From Thunnus maccoyii (lineage: Eukaryota > Chordata > Actinopteri > Scombriformes > Scombridae): a stretch of DNA of 64,000 bases. The DNA lies in the NCBI RefSeq assembly GCF_910596095.1, contig NC_056545.1:25381067-25445066 (forward strand). Direction: 5' to 3'. The notes beneath the pieces were generated by a model. The model did no database searches. It worked only from the letters and a program-made list of their open reading frames with translations, and was not told the origin of the DNA. Position numbers and translations under genes: made by a program. Below are positions 1 to 15,310 of this stretch, piece by piece (position 1 is the stretch's first letter; each line of letters opens with the position of its first letter).

Positions 1-473
1 TTCAGGGTCTAGACTATTACGTGTTCACAACATCAGATATTCTTTTTGAATGGATAAAGTGTGTTTATAGTGAGTGTGTTAGAGTCAGTCAGCACTAAAA
101 GTGGTTGGTTAGTCCAGTTTAACCTGCAGAAGATTCTGAAGGCTCGTGTGACATGGTTTTCTGCCACGGAGGAAATAAATTCATGACGAGTTCAAAGAGT
201 CTTCCGACGTCTCTATTGCAGAAATGGAATATGTCAAGCTGCCAAATACCATTGTCACAGATGATAAGGAGCTCAAATCCACAAACAGGCAGTTGTATAA
301 ATGCTAACTGCCAAAGAAAATCATTTTGGACCGCTTCCAAGAGCCTGACAGGAGAGTGTGTGAGTATGTGACTATACTATGATGAAAGTTATATTCAAAA
401 AGTGTTTTTTCCAAGAACAGGTGTTGGAAAAGAGGGGGTCATCTTATAATCAGGCTATATATTCAGGCCAATA
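1..473 (-). mobile_element. Non-autonomous DNA transposon, copy A (cut by window start)
   Basis: The reverse complement of this segment aligns over its whole length with 1764-2378. Its end reads TATTGGCCTGAATATATAGC then CTGATTATAAGATGACCCCC, the same terminal motif as copy B. No transposase is encoded. The superfamily is not assigned. Confidence 0.75.
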
Positions 474-606
474 TTTAGGAACCAAAAACATCTGAGGTTT
501 ACATTTTTTTTATGTTATCACAACAGTTTGAACAGCTTCGCTAATTTGTGTGGTAAGGAAAAAAAAAAATCAATACTGCGGCAGCTCTACTCCAGATAAT
601 ACCCAC

Positions 607-3600
607 CTCCTGCTCAGAAAGGCCGTCTATGATTTCAGAAATCTCATGCTCGCTTCTTGCAATTGTTGCAGAAAGGCCCGTTCCTCTTTGTCCAACCCTG
701 TGGAAAATAGAGACATATTGTGTTACAAATATCACAGTGTTACAAATGTATTTTAAATGTTGCATTACATTTGAATGCTGTGCAAAGACAATAACAGTTG
801 TTATTGTCCATTCTTTTCAGAGGAAAATACATTTTCCAAGCTTTGATGACTTTTTCCACAGTTGTTTCTTTTCCAAACAAAACCAGAGTCAAATTGCTAA
901 CATGAGCAACAGGAGATAAGTTTTGGAACTTTCGAAGCTCTGTTAACAAACAGAATCATTGTACCCATTATTAATGAATAAAAGTCTTGCTCTGACCAGT
1001 TATTACTTGCTTCCTCTTTCACGGTCTAGCAGTCTGCATAAACAGCGCTGACATGAAAACTCTTACTTAGAGATTTTAGTGAAAGCCCAAAACGTCAGCG
1101 CCAGGAACAACCAGACGCTGGACCCTGTCCCTGTCTCCCACCCTGCCCAGCAGCACCCAGACAGCCAGTGTCTCTGTCCAAAGTAGGCCACCGCACACAA
1201 CCTAGTGTCCTCCATTAAGTGATAGTTGAACAGGCATTTTAAAATTGGAGGAGACAATTTTAATGTCTGGGTGTGGCTACAGTCTTTGGCTGCTTCTCTT
1301 GTCAACATTATTAATGCATCAAAAGATTGCTAAAGTGAATATGATTTCACTCTTACAAGTCTCCCACATACAGTAAAGTAGGTCCTTCACTATTTTACAA
1401 CAAAATGTGTTTACTTCAGCTGTGATTCGGTGTGACGGCACAAGCAGAACAAAAAAGTCCACTATTACATAAAATACAAGCAAAAGCTTAAATTCCACAT
1501 TAGGCTTTCATTTTGTCCAGTCTCCAGAACAATAGATATGTCTTTTTTTTTTAAATAAATATAAGCTAAATCATTTTTCATTCAATTAAACAGCAGATAC
1601 TGCTTTCTCAGTGTGTGGGATGTGGCACTAGAGCTGCTGCGGTATTGATTTTTTCCTTACTGCACAAATTACCAAAGTCATTCCAACCGTTGCAGTGACT
1701 GTCATTAAAACAAAAAATAAATCTAAACCTCAAATGTTATAAAATAATTGGTTCCTGGTACTGTATTGGCCCAAGTATAAGGCCATCCTGATTATAAGAC
1801 AACCCCCCTCCGCCCCTTTTCCAACACCTGTTTTTGGAAAAATACTTTCTGAATATAACTTACATCATAGTATAGTTACATACTCACACACTCTCCTGAC
1901 AGGCTCTTAGAAGCAGTCAGAACTTTTTTTCTCCAGCAGTTAGCATTTATACAACTGCCTGTTTGTCTGTTTGAGCTCCTTATTATCTGTGACAGTGGTA
2001 TTTGGCAGTTTGTCATATTCCGTTTCTGAAGTAGAGATGTCGGAAGACGCTTTGAACTTACTGAATTTATTTCCTATGTGGCAGAAAAACACGTTAAACA
2101 AGCCTTGAGAAAACTCCTGCAGGTTAAACTGGACTAATGAACCACTTTTAGTGCTGACTGACTCTAACACAATCACTATAAACAGACTTTAAGACACTTG
2201 CTAGCCTAGCAACATTAAAGCTACAAACAACCCATAATGCAACACTCAATGGAGGAGTCAGTTTGACACTGGTATTTTATCCATTCAAAAAGAATATCTG
2301 ATGTTGTGAACACGACGACCCCACTTTTTCACACGTATTTCCAGGAAAATAAAAAACCTGTCTTATATTCGCACCAACTTTTCAAATGTATTTATTCCTG
2401 TAGTAATCTATTCTTTATAGCCTCTATTGTCTAAATGTCTATCAATAAGTCTTATGTCTCTAAATGTCTTAGCACTCATCATCATCATCATCCTCATCAT
2501 CATCAGGCACATCATTCTTTATGTCAAGCCTGAGAGAATAACTAATGTCTCATCACTTGAGCCGCTCACTCAGTGGTGATCAGCTTGACTCTGTGGTGGG
2601 CGTGACGTGATTGCATTACCATGGTAACACAGTAACCACAGCAGCTCTACATCGCACCCATCAAATTTAAGGAGTACAATTAATCTCCTTCCACCAGCCA
2701 ATTATTGAATCTGATGAAAACAAAGTCCACCCCTTCCCAGAGTAAACCAATACTGAGGAGAGGAGGAAGACTGTACAGCAAAGTGGGAAGGGTACCCGTG
2801 TGCTTCTGAACCATGAACCAGTCATAGCCAAATGTATATTATAAAACACAACGTTATAATGTCACAATGCTGACCAGTCACAGGTTAATACCTACCTCTG
2901 GAAGCGCTCCTGCTGCTCTCTCTGCTTCCGGATCTCGGGAAATTGTCTTTCATAGTACTCCCGTGTTCTGCTGTCCTTGGCTTTGCGTCTGGGGTTGTTC
3001 TCCATCCGCTCCACCTTCTTCTCCCAAGCTTCCATCAGTTGGTCATAGCGCTGACAGATCTTCTGTTCCTGTGCGCACAGCATGAAAAATGCACAACTGT
3101 ATCAGGAGTGGGCATCCATCACTGCAGTAAGGGCCAAAAGAACCTCGTCAAACCGATGAGCCAGAGGATCAACAAGGAATATTTTCAAATTCCAAAATAA
3201 AATTTGTCACCTGTATCTTCGCTACATTCTTAAACCACTGACTGTAATAAGGATTAAAGATGATTTCAATCTTCTGTTGCTATATTGTTATCACAGCATT
3301 GTACAAGGTTTTGCTACACTGTTGAAGTGGTTGACATTGAGGCTGGGCAATATGGCCTCTAAATAATATTCCAATATTTTTGGGCTATATCATGATACAC
3401 AATATATATCTTGATATTTTGAAATCTCCTCTAAACTACTCTAGACTACTAAAATCCTAAACTACTGTTATAATAAAGTTAAATAAATAACTGTTTAAGT
3501 TAAATAAATTACTGTTATGATAAAGTTAAATAAAGTACCATTATAATGATATGAATGAAAGCAGAACCACTGATGCTTTTATTTTGCAACACCCGGCTCG

Positions 3601-6600
3601 TCTCGGGCTGGAAGTTTAGTTGCTGTGAACTTGAAGCTTCTGGTCAACAGAAGGTCGACAACAACAACAGTTAGCTGTTAGCAGTTAGCTGTTCGCAGAA
3701 AGTTAAACTGTTACTGGTGAGATCCAAAAACATCATGGTCTGAATGGACAGGCGAGTGTGTGCGTCATATGTATGTGAGTTTTTTCTTTTTGTCTCTGTG
3801 AGAGGGAGAGACCCATAGGAGAGACAGAGAGAGAGAGAGGAAGCAAAGCACCTAAGAGAGGCAAAACATCAAAGCAAGTCTGATGCCAGCAGCTTTAAAA
3901 AAAAAAAAAAAAAAAAAGTGACTATTTGTACTCGATTTTCGTGATATAGTAATTTATTACATCCCAGAAAGAACAAGCTGTGATACATCGAGTATATTCG
4001 TTATATCGGCCACCTTTGATTGCGTTTAGGGCGGATTCTGGAGGTGAGAAATAAATTCTCAAGTTTTTGATGAAGTAATGGATAGAGCTCAGTTTGTTGG
4101 AGGTACATTAAATGCAATATGTTGCTAGATCACTGAACAGAAGAGGCAAAGTAAATACAAATAATGGAAACATCATTATTAAAATCTAACCATCAGACCA
4201 CCTAGCAACAAGAATCACGACCTACCTCTGTCTTATTGGCTGTAGGTGAACATGAATGTATTAGTAGATGTTTTTTTTTTTTTAATGACAATGAAATCAG
4301 TGTTGTAGTTTATCTTTGAGAATGAGCATTAAAAAATAACCACAACTACAGACGGGCTACAGAAACTTTGAGTTGAGAGAGTACATGCTGTTCAGGAACT
4401 GCCTCTGTTTGTTGTGGGTTTGCGCCTGTCTTTCACATTGCCTAATTCAGTGTGCTGACCCAGGAACAGCTTGTTCTGATGCAACTATTCTGTTTACAAA
4501 TCGCTTTCAAAAGCTCTTTGCCATAACCAATATTTGGTTACAGAAGCTTACGTTTAAATCAGCACATACAGAACCAGTCAAAAGTTTGGACACACTTTCT
4601 CATTCAAGTCAATGGGAAGTTGTGTCCAAACCTTTGACTGGTACTGTACATGTATTGTATATGTTTTTATATAAAACTGCTCTGGTACACTGTAATTCTA
4701 CAGGAGCAAGATCAAATACCCTCAAAGATCTGACTTGGTATTTACTGCTAAAATAAACACTGCACTTTACTGTACCATAAAAACTAAAAACCACATTTCC
4801 AGAGTCGTAAGAGTTAAAGTGCTTAGTGAAGATAAGATTCCTGTATTGGGAGGACAATACAGCCTCGTTTCCACTCTCTGCTGCGACAGACAAACAATTC
4901 ACCTTCCTCTTGGCATGAGGCCATGTGCACTCTGCCATTGTTCAGAGTCCAAAAGGTCTGTCTGACCCTGACAGGGAACAGCCAGAGAAAGGTGGGACTG
5001 ACTGAACTACTACAATACAAAAAAAAGAGCAAATTGCTTCTACATGGGGTGATTCTGAAATTTGTAACTCACTGGTTACTGATAAGAAAGACAGACAGGC
5101 CGTCATTTGGACAGCATATGTGTCATATCTGTTCTGTTATGTAACAGTATTTATTTTCCTACTGAATATGAAAGTAGGTTTTGGCTCACAACATACTTTT
5201 TAACAGGGGAAACCAAGGCGTTTCCTGTACTGAAAATACACAAGTAAATGACTTTTATTAGCCAAGCATGCGGCATGCCTCTTGGGATTACAATGTCTGT
5301 CGGTCACTCGGTCCACCACTTTGTTCCAGACTGAAGTATCTCTCCAACTATTATATGGACTGTAATGGAAATTTGTAGAGACATTCATGCTCCCTAGAGA
5401 ATAGCACTGATGGGTGATCCTCTGACTTCTCCTCTAGCCAGCCTGAGGTTTACATTTGTGGTTGTGAGTGAAATGTCTCAACAACTGTTGGACAGATTGC
5501 CTTGAAATTTGGTTCATGTCCCCTTTAAGATGAATTATAAGAACTTACAACAACTTTGTAATTTATTACAATAACTTTACTTAGAATAACTTTAGCGCAT
5601 TAGCAGGCTAACTTAACTAAGATGGTGAACATGGTAAACATTATACATGTTAAACATCAGCACATTAGCATGGACACTGTCAGTATGTTAGCATGCTGAC
5701 ATTAGCTACAGCATGGACGTAGACTCTAAGTGTTAAAGAATTGGTTTCACTGCAGCCCACAATTTCTATATTACACACTATATACATTAACCTGATAATT
5801 ACAAGAGTTTCTTATTTAAGGAATTATATAAAATCAGCTTTAAATGCTGAGTGAGCTCTAGTATTTAACATTCTGTCCAACAATATGGACATTCAAAACT
5901 TTTCTTATTTGAGTTTGATGATGATGATTTTTGCAGTGTACCCAGACTGTGTCAATATTCAGTAGCTTTATGTAAACAGGGAAGATGCTGCGTATCAAAA
6001 CCTTTAACAAGACCAATAATATTTCCCCTGGGCGGCTGAGGTCATCCTAATGCAAACAGTCAGATATGATATGGCTGTTACACTGACCACCAGAATGAGT
6101 GCTGCTGCTAATGCGTCCAGAGCATTCACACACAAATACCTGGAACTTCCACCACACTTTCTGAACAGCAGGGACACTTACCCTTTGTTTACGAGCATGG
6201 TTCCTCCTTTTAAAAAACAAAATCAGCTTCTTCCTCATGACTTGGTTGCTACAAGAGAACAACACTTAAAATCAGTGAAATGGAGATATCATAGAGTTCA
6301 TTAGCAAAATTATTGTGGCATTTTCCAGAAAGCATACAAAATTGCACACTACTTAAAAAAGCCATATTTCAGCAGAAAAGTAAATTCTTTGAGGCAGATA
6401 GCTTGATTATTGTTTCACCCTTGAAAAAAACATCATGGACATTGTTTATTTGCACAGTGGCAGGTACAAAATACTGGGAACTCATTTGTTTACACATGAT
6501 GGCGGCTGTGGGGAGAGAATAGTGAGTGAGCTGACCCTGAAAGCATGTGTGTACAGCAGATTCACACAGAGGTGGTCTCTGTCCTGATAAAAGACCGAGT

Positions 6601-9600
6601 CAAATGGGCCACTCTCAAGGTACACACTGATAAGGGTTCCTAGATCCTAGACAGCCTGGCCTTCAACCCCAAACACAAGCCTACGTTAAACACACCTAAC
6701 CCAGACACATGTACGCTCTTTTACTTCCTTTCTCAATCACTCTCCTTGGTGTCAGTAGGGCAACTCAGTCAGGTGACGCAGCAATCAGATTAGACAGGTT
6801 TATCAGCTGGGTTTATTGCACTGAGGTCAGCGTTACCTCAAGCTGAGTTGGTTCCTATGCTGTTAATATGTTAAGCATCATGTCTTGCACTTCTAATGCA
6901 AATCTATGATACAAATGTGGATACTCACGTTTTGATGTTGTCATGGTACACCTTTGTGTCTGACGGCTGATTGTACAGGGGCTAAGAAGTGTAAAAGAAG
7001 ACCAGACACAGGTAGTGGATTAGTCATTAGCCATTAGACAAGCAGTAATAATTAACTTGCCACTGATCTAAGCATTACTTCTTCTTCAAAGCTCATGCAA
7101 GGACAAAATATATTATTAACCATTTCATAACATACCAGCTCAACCTTAGGACCAAGACCTTCCAGTATTTTATGGGCCTCTTCAGCTTTTTTCTATAAAA
7201 AAATAAATAAATAAATAAAGGACAAGAGTTTTAACAAAGATCTACCAAAAAAAATCACTGCAAATTCAAAAATGAAACATTTTCACCTAGAAAAACACTG
7301 CATGTGAAGATCAAGATTATATCTTGGTTATACTCATAGAAATATAATATGAGATTATATACATAACATTTTAATTGGTTACAGCATAAAGAGAAGCTTC
7401 AATTAACAAAGTACTTAAATGTGGCCATGCATTGTTACATTTTTACAGCAATTCAAATTTTCCAGTTAATTACTGTAACTATAAAAAGGGCAACAATTCA
7501 GGAAAATCATGAACTCAAAATAAACTTCAATAACTTAAAGTACTGAATAACGAAAAAAAATGGATGCTTGCTTGAACATTTTTAGATACATATTGTTTGT
7601 GCTTGAAGTATGACCTTCTGCATTTGATACATTTGAAAACTGAGCAGCTGCAGCTGAAAGGATACAAGAAAAAAATAAATAAATAAAAAAGGAAGAAAGA
7701 ATGTTCCCACTGCAGCATAATTAATAGGGTTGGCAACAACAGATTTCCTGGATCAGAGCAGACTGTCAACTTATTCAAGATCCTCAGAAAGATGTTGAAT
7801 AACTTTTTTTTTTTTTTTTCTTTGCATAAGCCTCCAGCCACAGACTGAGACAAACAACCAAGACCTAAATGCTGTGCACAGAGCTGGAGCAGCTTTACAG
7901 CCTAAAGGGTTAATGGCTGACTGGGAAGGAAGGCGTGTCCCAGCACTCTCCTACCACAACATTGTCTGACAGACATGAACTGCAGTGACCTTCATAAACA
8001 CACACTCACTCACTCCCCTATTGTTCGGCTGAAATACAGATAATGAGGCCTGCCTCTGCACTTGACTGTTGGTTATGTGTGTTCTTAATTGATTAAACGA
8101 AGTTAAACAAAAATACAATAGGTAATATAATAATATAGGAAATACCTCACGAAAATACATGTTTACTTTCTCACACTACTGCCTTCAAAACATCAATGAT
8201 GCAAAAAAAACCACAAGACATTCCAACATATTCCAATGGCAGACGCCCAAAATTACTTCTGAAAATTAACACATTGCTACGCCATAGGCCGTTTTTCATC
8301 AGGGGTGGGGATAATCATGCAGAGCTGAGCTGTGAGAAAACTCATGGTGCGAGTGTTTTCCCACAGCACAGCAAGGTAAAATTCACTGATAATGTATTGG
8401 AGGTGTGCAGAAGAGCCAGTCATTCGCAGCTCTTTTTCCAACATCTTACTGTGGTCGTCTCTGCTTGTACTATTCCTCCCTGCAACGTTTAAACAGACCC
8501 ACTGAACAAATAGCGTTCAATATGTTGTGTAGTTGGTGTTTTTAAGTTGCAACGCTTTAAGTTACACCAACTGGCACAAAAAATTGCATTTCCTATCGCT
8601 GCTCCACACTGAGAGCCTCCTGCTGGTTCTCCAGTGAACAACGTTAATGTGACACAGCAACAGCAGGAAATGTTGAGTTTGTATCAGCAGTAACTTAACA
8701 CAGCTCCAGTCAAATACAGTAACGGTAAAACAGTAAAACAGGGCTGATGTCTGAAAGTAGGAACAGAACGTAGTGAAACTAAACTCCAAACCACAGAGAT
8801 CAGTTAAAAGATACAAAAGTACTGAGAGCTAACACAGAGAGACATAAAAACACGTGCTCAACTGCCAGTTTAGTGCAAGACATGGTTTAGTTTGAGAGAG
8901 GAGACAATCACTGGCTGGCCGTGTTTAGCCATGCTACTAAGCAGGACCACGAGTGTGCGGTTCGCCTTAGGTGTCCCCTGCTGTGAGGGTGCAGTGGAAA
9001 TGCATGTGTTCTCAGCTTTGTGTGGCTCGGCATGACTTAAGTGGGCTAACCCAGGCCAGTGGAAAAACAAAAACTTTGACGCAGCACAGAGATGATAAAA
9101 AAAGAATAGCAGGAATTGTTAAGAACACAAACAAATTGACAAAAGAGAAGTGAGAAGAACAGATGCTTGTTTTTTGGTGTTTGCAGCAGACGACTAACCC
9201 TGTTCTCATCGTAGATGATCTGGACTATGCTGCGGTGCTTGTGCTCCACCGGGGGAGGGGTCACTGGCTTTTCTGGCTCCACTGGCTTTGCTGCTTCCTC
9301 TTCTAGTTGTTGCTAAGAGACAACACCAACATAAAATATTTTTAACCAATAGTACACAAGACAAGACACACATAATACACACAGGAAAAATATGGAGGGA
9401 CCTCCTCTCTTCTATACGTGACTCAATTAAATGTTTTGTTATGTGTATTCATGTTCATACTGAACACATGGTAGAAAACACACAGAGAGTTACGAATGTA
9501 ACTAAGGTTCTATGAGACGGTATGAGATACCTGGATATACATCGCACGCATGCACAGGGGGTCGAGACATAATACCAACAAAGTCACACGTGTAACCTGG

Positions 9601-12600
9601 ATGACACAAGCAACCTGATAGAGGGGCCTGGCACCAAGGAGTTGTATCCTTTTCATCTTCTAGCCTAAACGCACAGGTTGTGTGTGTTGTTAGCATTAGC
9701 TAGCATCAGTGCTTTACCGCCTATGTCAGGAGCCTCGTAACCAATCAGTTGGACCTATGATTCTGTCTTCCAGAGGCTACATAGCTAGTGTTCATCTCCG
9801 CTGGGAGTTTTGCCAAAACTTTTCCAGGCAAGTAGCCAACTTTATTTCCTCCGTCGGATATGCCTTGCTAACGTACCCGCTTAACGCCTCCGGTCATTGC
9901 GGGTGAACTGCTATCATGTGCTGTATTAGCTTGTGGGTTTTATACTTGACTGACCAGTCTCGCTGAGGTGTTTTCGCCTCATTACGACAGTTGTGTCGAT
10001 GATTGGGGAACCGTAGCAGAGAGTGTTTTGCTTCACTCCTTGGCTACTGACTAATTACATGCAATTACAACTAATAACGGTGACCTGTGTGAATTACTGG
10101 TGACATTAGCAGAGTCTGGATTTGTAGCTGGGTGTTTTTCGCTCTACTGCTACATCACTAGCCTTACTGCGATAAAGGTGCTGGTTTAATTGGATTTGTA
10201 GCTAATCTACAATGTGTTGATCTGATCGTAGCTTCTGATATCTGAGCCCATACGTGTATTATCAGATTGTTCTCTACAAACTTGTTCAAGTATAACACTT
10301 TTTATTACAGAAATGAAGGTTTTTGCCATTGGGGCCATGCTGATGCTGACAGACAACCTGAACTACTGAGTGTTTGATGGCTAAATGTTTACAAGTTAAA
10401 GGTTATGTAAACTACCAGGTTACAGGGATGAGATTAGAAGTTCCTGAAATGCCTCAAATAAACAAATAAATCCCTGAAAATCTTGGGAAAACGCAGACTG
10501 AAAAACTGAAAAGTATTCTCTCCCAGCAAAGCTCAGCTTACATTCCTATCTAATGAGACGAAATTCCAAAAAAGATAGCAGCAGAAAAACAGCCACAAAC
10601 TAGATTAAAAACAAGCTAATCCAGACGAGAAGATAGGATGATGAAAAACTAAGCCTGCATCGCTAGAAATTGAGAGAAATGTTGAGAGACAAAATGCAAC
10701 ACTGTATGGGGCCTGTTATCATTAGACTCAACACCAGATTTTTCCAGGAGGGAAAGAACTCCAGAGCCTGCTGGAAAACTATCAAATCTGAGATTATTTT
10801 AATCCAAAATGATATTTTGCCAATGCTACGAATTAAGACTACTGACATGACTACAACTTGTTATATTTGTCACTTCAACCTGACCTTCAGTTCTGATTGT
10901 GACGTTTCTGTGCATACACCGTTGGCCTGCTATGACTCTCCTGTGGCTATATATTTATTTACATCCATGTCACTTGATTATACTTGAACACATTCATGTC
11001 TGGTTCTGAAGCTCTGATGGTAATGCAGTCACTGTCACACCTGCTCTTTCAAATTGTAATTATTACACTAAACATCAATCAACAACAGGACCTTTAAAAC
11101 TTCTATTATGGTGGTTTATAATTACACATAATTTCATAAAAGCAGTAAGCCATTGATGTTTGAGGTTTAACAATTCATCATTTCTGTTCTAAATTACCTC
11201 ACTGGTAACCTCATGGGTTATTGCTTAACCAAAAAACCAAGTGGAATTGTTCCTTGTGCCAAGTTTTCTTACATAACACCTATTGTGTTTGATGCATGTT
11301 CAGAGACAAAAGGTCTCACTGGGTAACCAACCTGCTTTTTCTTCAGCTTGAAAATCTGCTGCTCCACTTTAGCAATCTCTCTGTCCACGCGGTCCATACT
11401 CTGGATCAGCTCCTCCTTGGACAGCTTGGAAGGTGAAGTGTCCTGCTCTTCCCCCATGTGTAGTGTATGTCCTCCTGGGGACGCGGACTCCACTTTGACG
11501 GTGAACTGAGACTCCTGGTAAAATGAAAAAAGGTTCATTGAGATCACAAAAACTACAGGACAAGTTCTCTACAAACCGAATGATTCAGTCCTGTCTCATA
11601 ACATTATTTACACTTCAAAAAGCAGCCAGTGAGGCAGTGTCGCATAGGGTTCTACATTTTGTTGGGTACCGACCTCCAATAGTACACATGAACACGTGCT
11701 GACATTATAAAACATACAGAAAAGTTCTGTCTCATTATGAGGAGACTGTAAACCATAATACGACCCATCTCAGTTTGTCTCTTAAAAGGACAAAAACACA
11801 ACTGCGACTAACTGTGAGGAACAGGGCCCACCTTTTTGACCTCCACAGTGGCTCTGAGGCTGTCCTGTACTGTGTGGGGCATGGGCAGGACAATACCCCC
11901 AGCGGTAGGAGGGGTGCGGGTGATGTGGGACTCAGCAACAGTCTCCATGCGAGGGCGTTTAGACTCCAAGACTTCATGTTCAGGCTGGGCTGTGACGGAG
12001 TGAAACTGCTGTTCGTAACCATGGCGTCTCTCGGGAGGCCTAAAGAACAGAAGTAAACAAGAACTCACATTTACAGATGGAGTCACACCCAGCTGTCGAG
12101 ATAAATGGCTCCCAAACTGTAATCTGGGGTTATCCCTCAGGGAGTGCAAATGGGGGAAACTGCAACACAATACTGAATTTAGAAATCTGGATTGAAAATA
12201 CATGGATGCAGTTATCATCTGTTAGATATTTAGGCAGCAGGTCAGTGAAACCCTCACCTTTCAGTCCCAGGGTGGAATTCAGACAGTAAAGATGGTCTTC
12301 TCCGACCCTGTGGATCCTGCATGTGAGTCCGATAGTCTGGGACGGTGAAATCCTGCAGGCAAGAGGTAAACACCACAAAAACACTTTATGAAGCAAACTG
12401 ATCAAGGTCACAACAATATGGAGGAAATGAGATCTGCTGAACAGAAAAGAAAAATAAACCATGAGTTACTGCAAAGCTACCATTATCAAAAAAGCACTTC
12501 ACAGATGAAACAAATAAATCATGTTTACAGTGAGGCAAGTCTCGCCCACGCCAGCGACTCGCTCTGCGTTTTTCAGTTGCACATCTCACACCCATCTGAC

Positions 12601-15254
12601 GCAACATATACGCTTCATTTTTAATCAATACAGGCTGCGTACTTCGCTTACGCTTTACACATCTAACTGTGACATCAGGAGTTTTTTTATGGCTCTTTTT
12701 TTTTTCCTCCTAATTTGCACAAGTAACTGCGTTGACTGTGTATTGGGCTGCGAGCGCTGTTAAAAGTCGTCTGAAGAGCGACGTCTGCGGTTCGAGTCCA
12801 GCTGGGGACCTTTGTCGCATGTCACTCCCCTCCTTACCCACCTCGTTTAAGATCTCTGCTGTACTCAATCTAATAAAGGCAACGCTGCTAAATGAAGGAA
12901 ATGGGGCATTTCTTAGCTTTCAACAAGTGCAGAATATAGGACATAGCATCTGAATACTAAACACTAACTAATCCCTATCTGTTAAAATAACAAGGTTCTC
13001 AAATTTATCAGCATGTACAGGAGGACATGCCCATGTAGCTTAGAATGAGAACACAACACCACGATATCATGTCTAAGCTTATTAGAAAGATGAATGAAAT
13101 AAAACCATAGGACACTGTGGAACAAGGGCTGGTCGGGAAGTGGCCAAACATCTCATCAGTCAGTGGACAATGATGAAATCATCACAATCAGTAGCACTGT
13201 CTCTATCTGGCAAGCTAAAATTAATTTTGTTCATGTCAAGTAAATTGATTAAACCTTATTAAATACTCTATTTATTAAGCATTTATCAAAAAGCTTTTGA
13301 GAAAAGAACACATTAATGTTATCAGCACAGAGTGACCTCCAACCTGAACAAGCAAATGCAGTTACAGGAAACATTTCCAAACTCCAGTTTTGTCCCAGAT
13401 TTAAGCAAACAATCCGAATGCCCAGAAATGTACCGCTGACAATTTTCTGTGAAAGTAAGTTTCTAAGAAGTAAGTCATTCAAAACGGCTAACAAACATTA
13501 TCCGATATTCACAACAGTCAAATGAATTCAATGCTATACAGACATTATAGAGCTGCAGGAGTATGTTGTTCACTATGATTATCTATTCATCTTTATTGCA
13601 TTTCAATTTGACAAAAAACTCCTGACAACTTCAGTGTAATAAATAAACCTGTAAATGTGCTTCAATTCTACAAATATTGAAATTAAAAGGTCTTGAAACA
13701 CATGAAATTAGTATTTTTTTTTGAGTTAAAATATTACTAAAACTAGTCTCAAAACCAACAACAATGCCTCCATAGCAAGCAAGACATTCATAGCAAATGC
13801 CGTCCCAATTCACTTGCAGGTTGCCTACGTAGTGAAAAGGCTCTTGCAGCTCCAGCTGGGTTTGAGAAACTAAAAGCCCTAAAACTGAAGCCACACAGAA
13901 CATGAAAGGCTACATGAGGCCACCGCCTCCATTTAATTTTCAGTGTGTAGCTGCGAATCAGTTGCGAAGAGGTCAGTGAACATGCATTACCCATTCGGAT
14001 TAACTGTCAACACAGGTTTAAGGTGCAGCCCGAAGGCCTTGTTCAACAAATCTGTCTGAACTTCTTCTTAGACTGCCTACCAACACAAATCTTGTTTGTT
14101 CACTGCACTTCACTGCAACAAATTCTCAACCCACGCAATCAGTACTGCTCTGCAGGTGCCTAAATTTAATGTCTCATCCCAACCCACAAAAAGTAAAAGC
14201 TGGGCCTGAACCTAAACCCGCTGTTCATCACAATCACAATTAAGGGCAACAAAAGAAATCCTTCTTATTTCAAATGCTAGACTTCCTCTTGGAACAAATC
14301 TCTGACTGTGTGCAAAGTGAAAACAAAACAAAAACATATACAGTATAGCATTCAGCTACTGTCAAAAATGAAACATATCTCAATTTATGTACAAACAAAA
14401 CCTTTAATTTAAATCAGTCAATAATTGTCCAACCCAAGCCCAATATTTTAATTAGAAAATCAGGCCGAATCTGGTTCACATCTTCCTTCAGGATTGGTTT
14501 TTCCACAACGATTGCAACGCATTACCTTGATCGAATCTCTGACTCGGTTATGGTTAGAGTCCAACTGAAATCACATTTAATCATATTTGCAGCCAAAAAT
14601 AATGTCAATGTGTGTGTAAATATATTGGTAATAGTTCTGTATTATTAAAAATTAAGAAAAAAGGTAAATATCAGAGATGCTCCTTTTTGTGTCAGCCAGC
14701 TAGAGGAGCATGCTGGTGTTTGGGTTTGATTGACAGCAGCTAGCAGGCTACCGATGTTACAGAACAGAGACAAAGAGAATAAAATGGTGCAGCTGCAAGT
14801 CATGGGCAGACAGTGTGACGTTAGCAGGGATTTTAAAGAGCAATAATCACACCAGGTATGTTTACACGCTGTTTAATGTGCTGCAGCTTAACAGCTAATT
14901 AGCTATCTAGCTGCTAACTGACGTTAGCAGTGCACTTTTCCCCATCAAATGTTTGATTGGTAGCTTGTTCAACAAGCTAAGGTGCAGGACAAGACACGTG
15001 TTGATGTAAGTTAGATAAGGAGACTTTAGCAGGTTGTTCAGAGTCTGTGGCTCTTGTGTTGTGTGGCAGGATGCTTTCAGACTGACGTTATCGCTTTATG
15101 CAAGAAATAATCGAAATAAGGTCTCCGGCTACATAGGCGAATATAAGAACGGCATTTAAGCAAAATAATGTAAAACTAGGTGAAGCCATCATGAAACCAA
15201 AGAATTGAAACTGGTTTCTCTCAAAGGAGAAAACAGGATACCTGATTTACAGAG

Positions 15255-15310
<56 letters not shown>

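Noticed and set aside
10313-10369. 18-codon frame starting [15 protein letters not shown] after an acceptor-like TTACAG
   Set aside because: Looks like a signal-peptide start, but it stops after 18 codons and no downstream exon could be joined.
12725-12890. Possible tRNA gene (B-box GGTTCGAGTCC); likewise near 16,680
   Set aside because: No cloverleaf can be completed and the following sequence matches SINE bodies, so these are SINE fragments.
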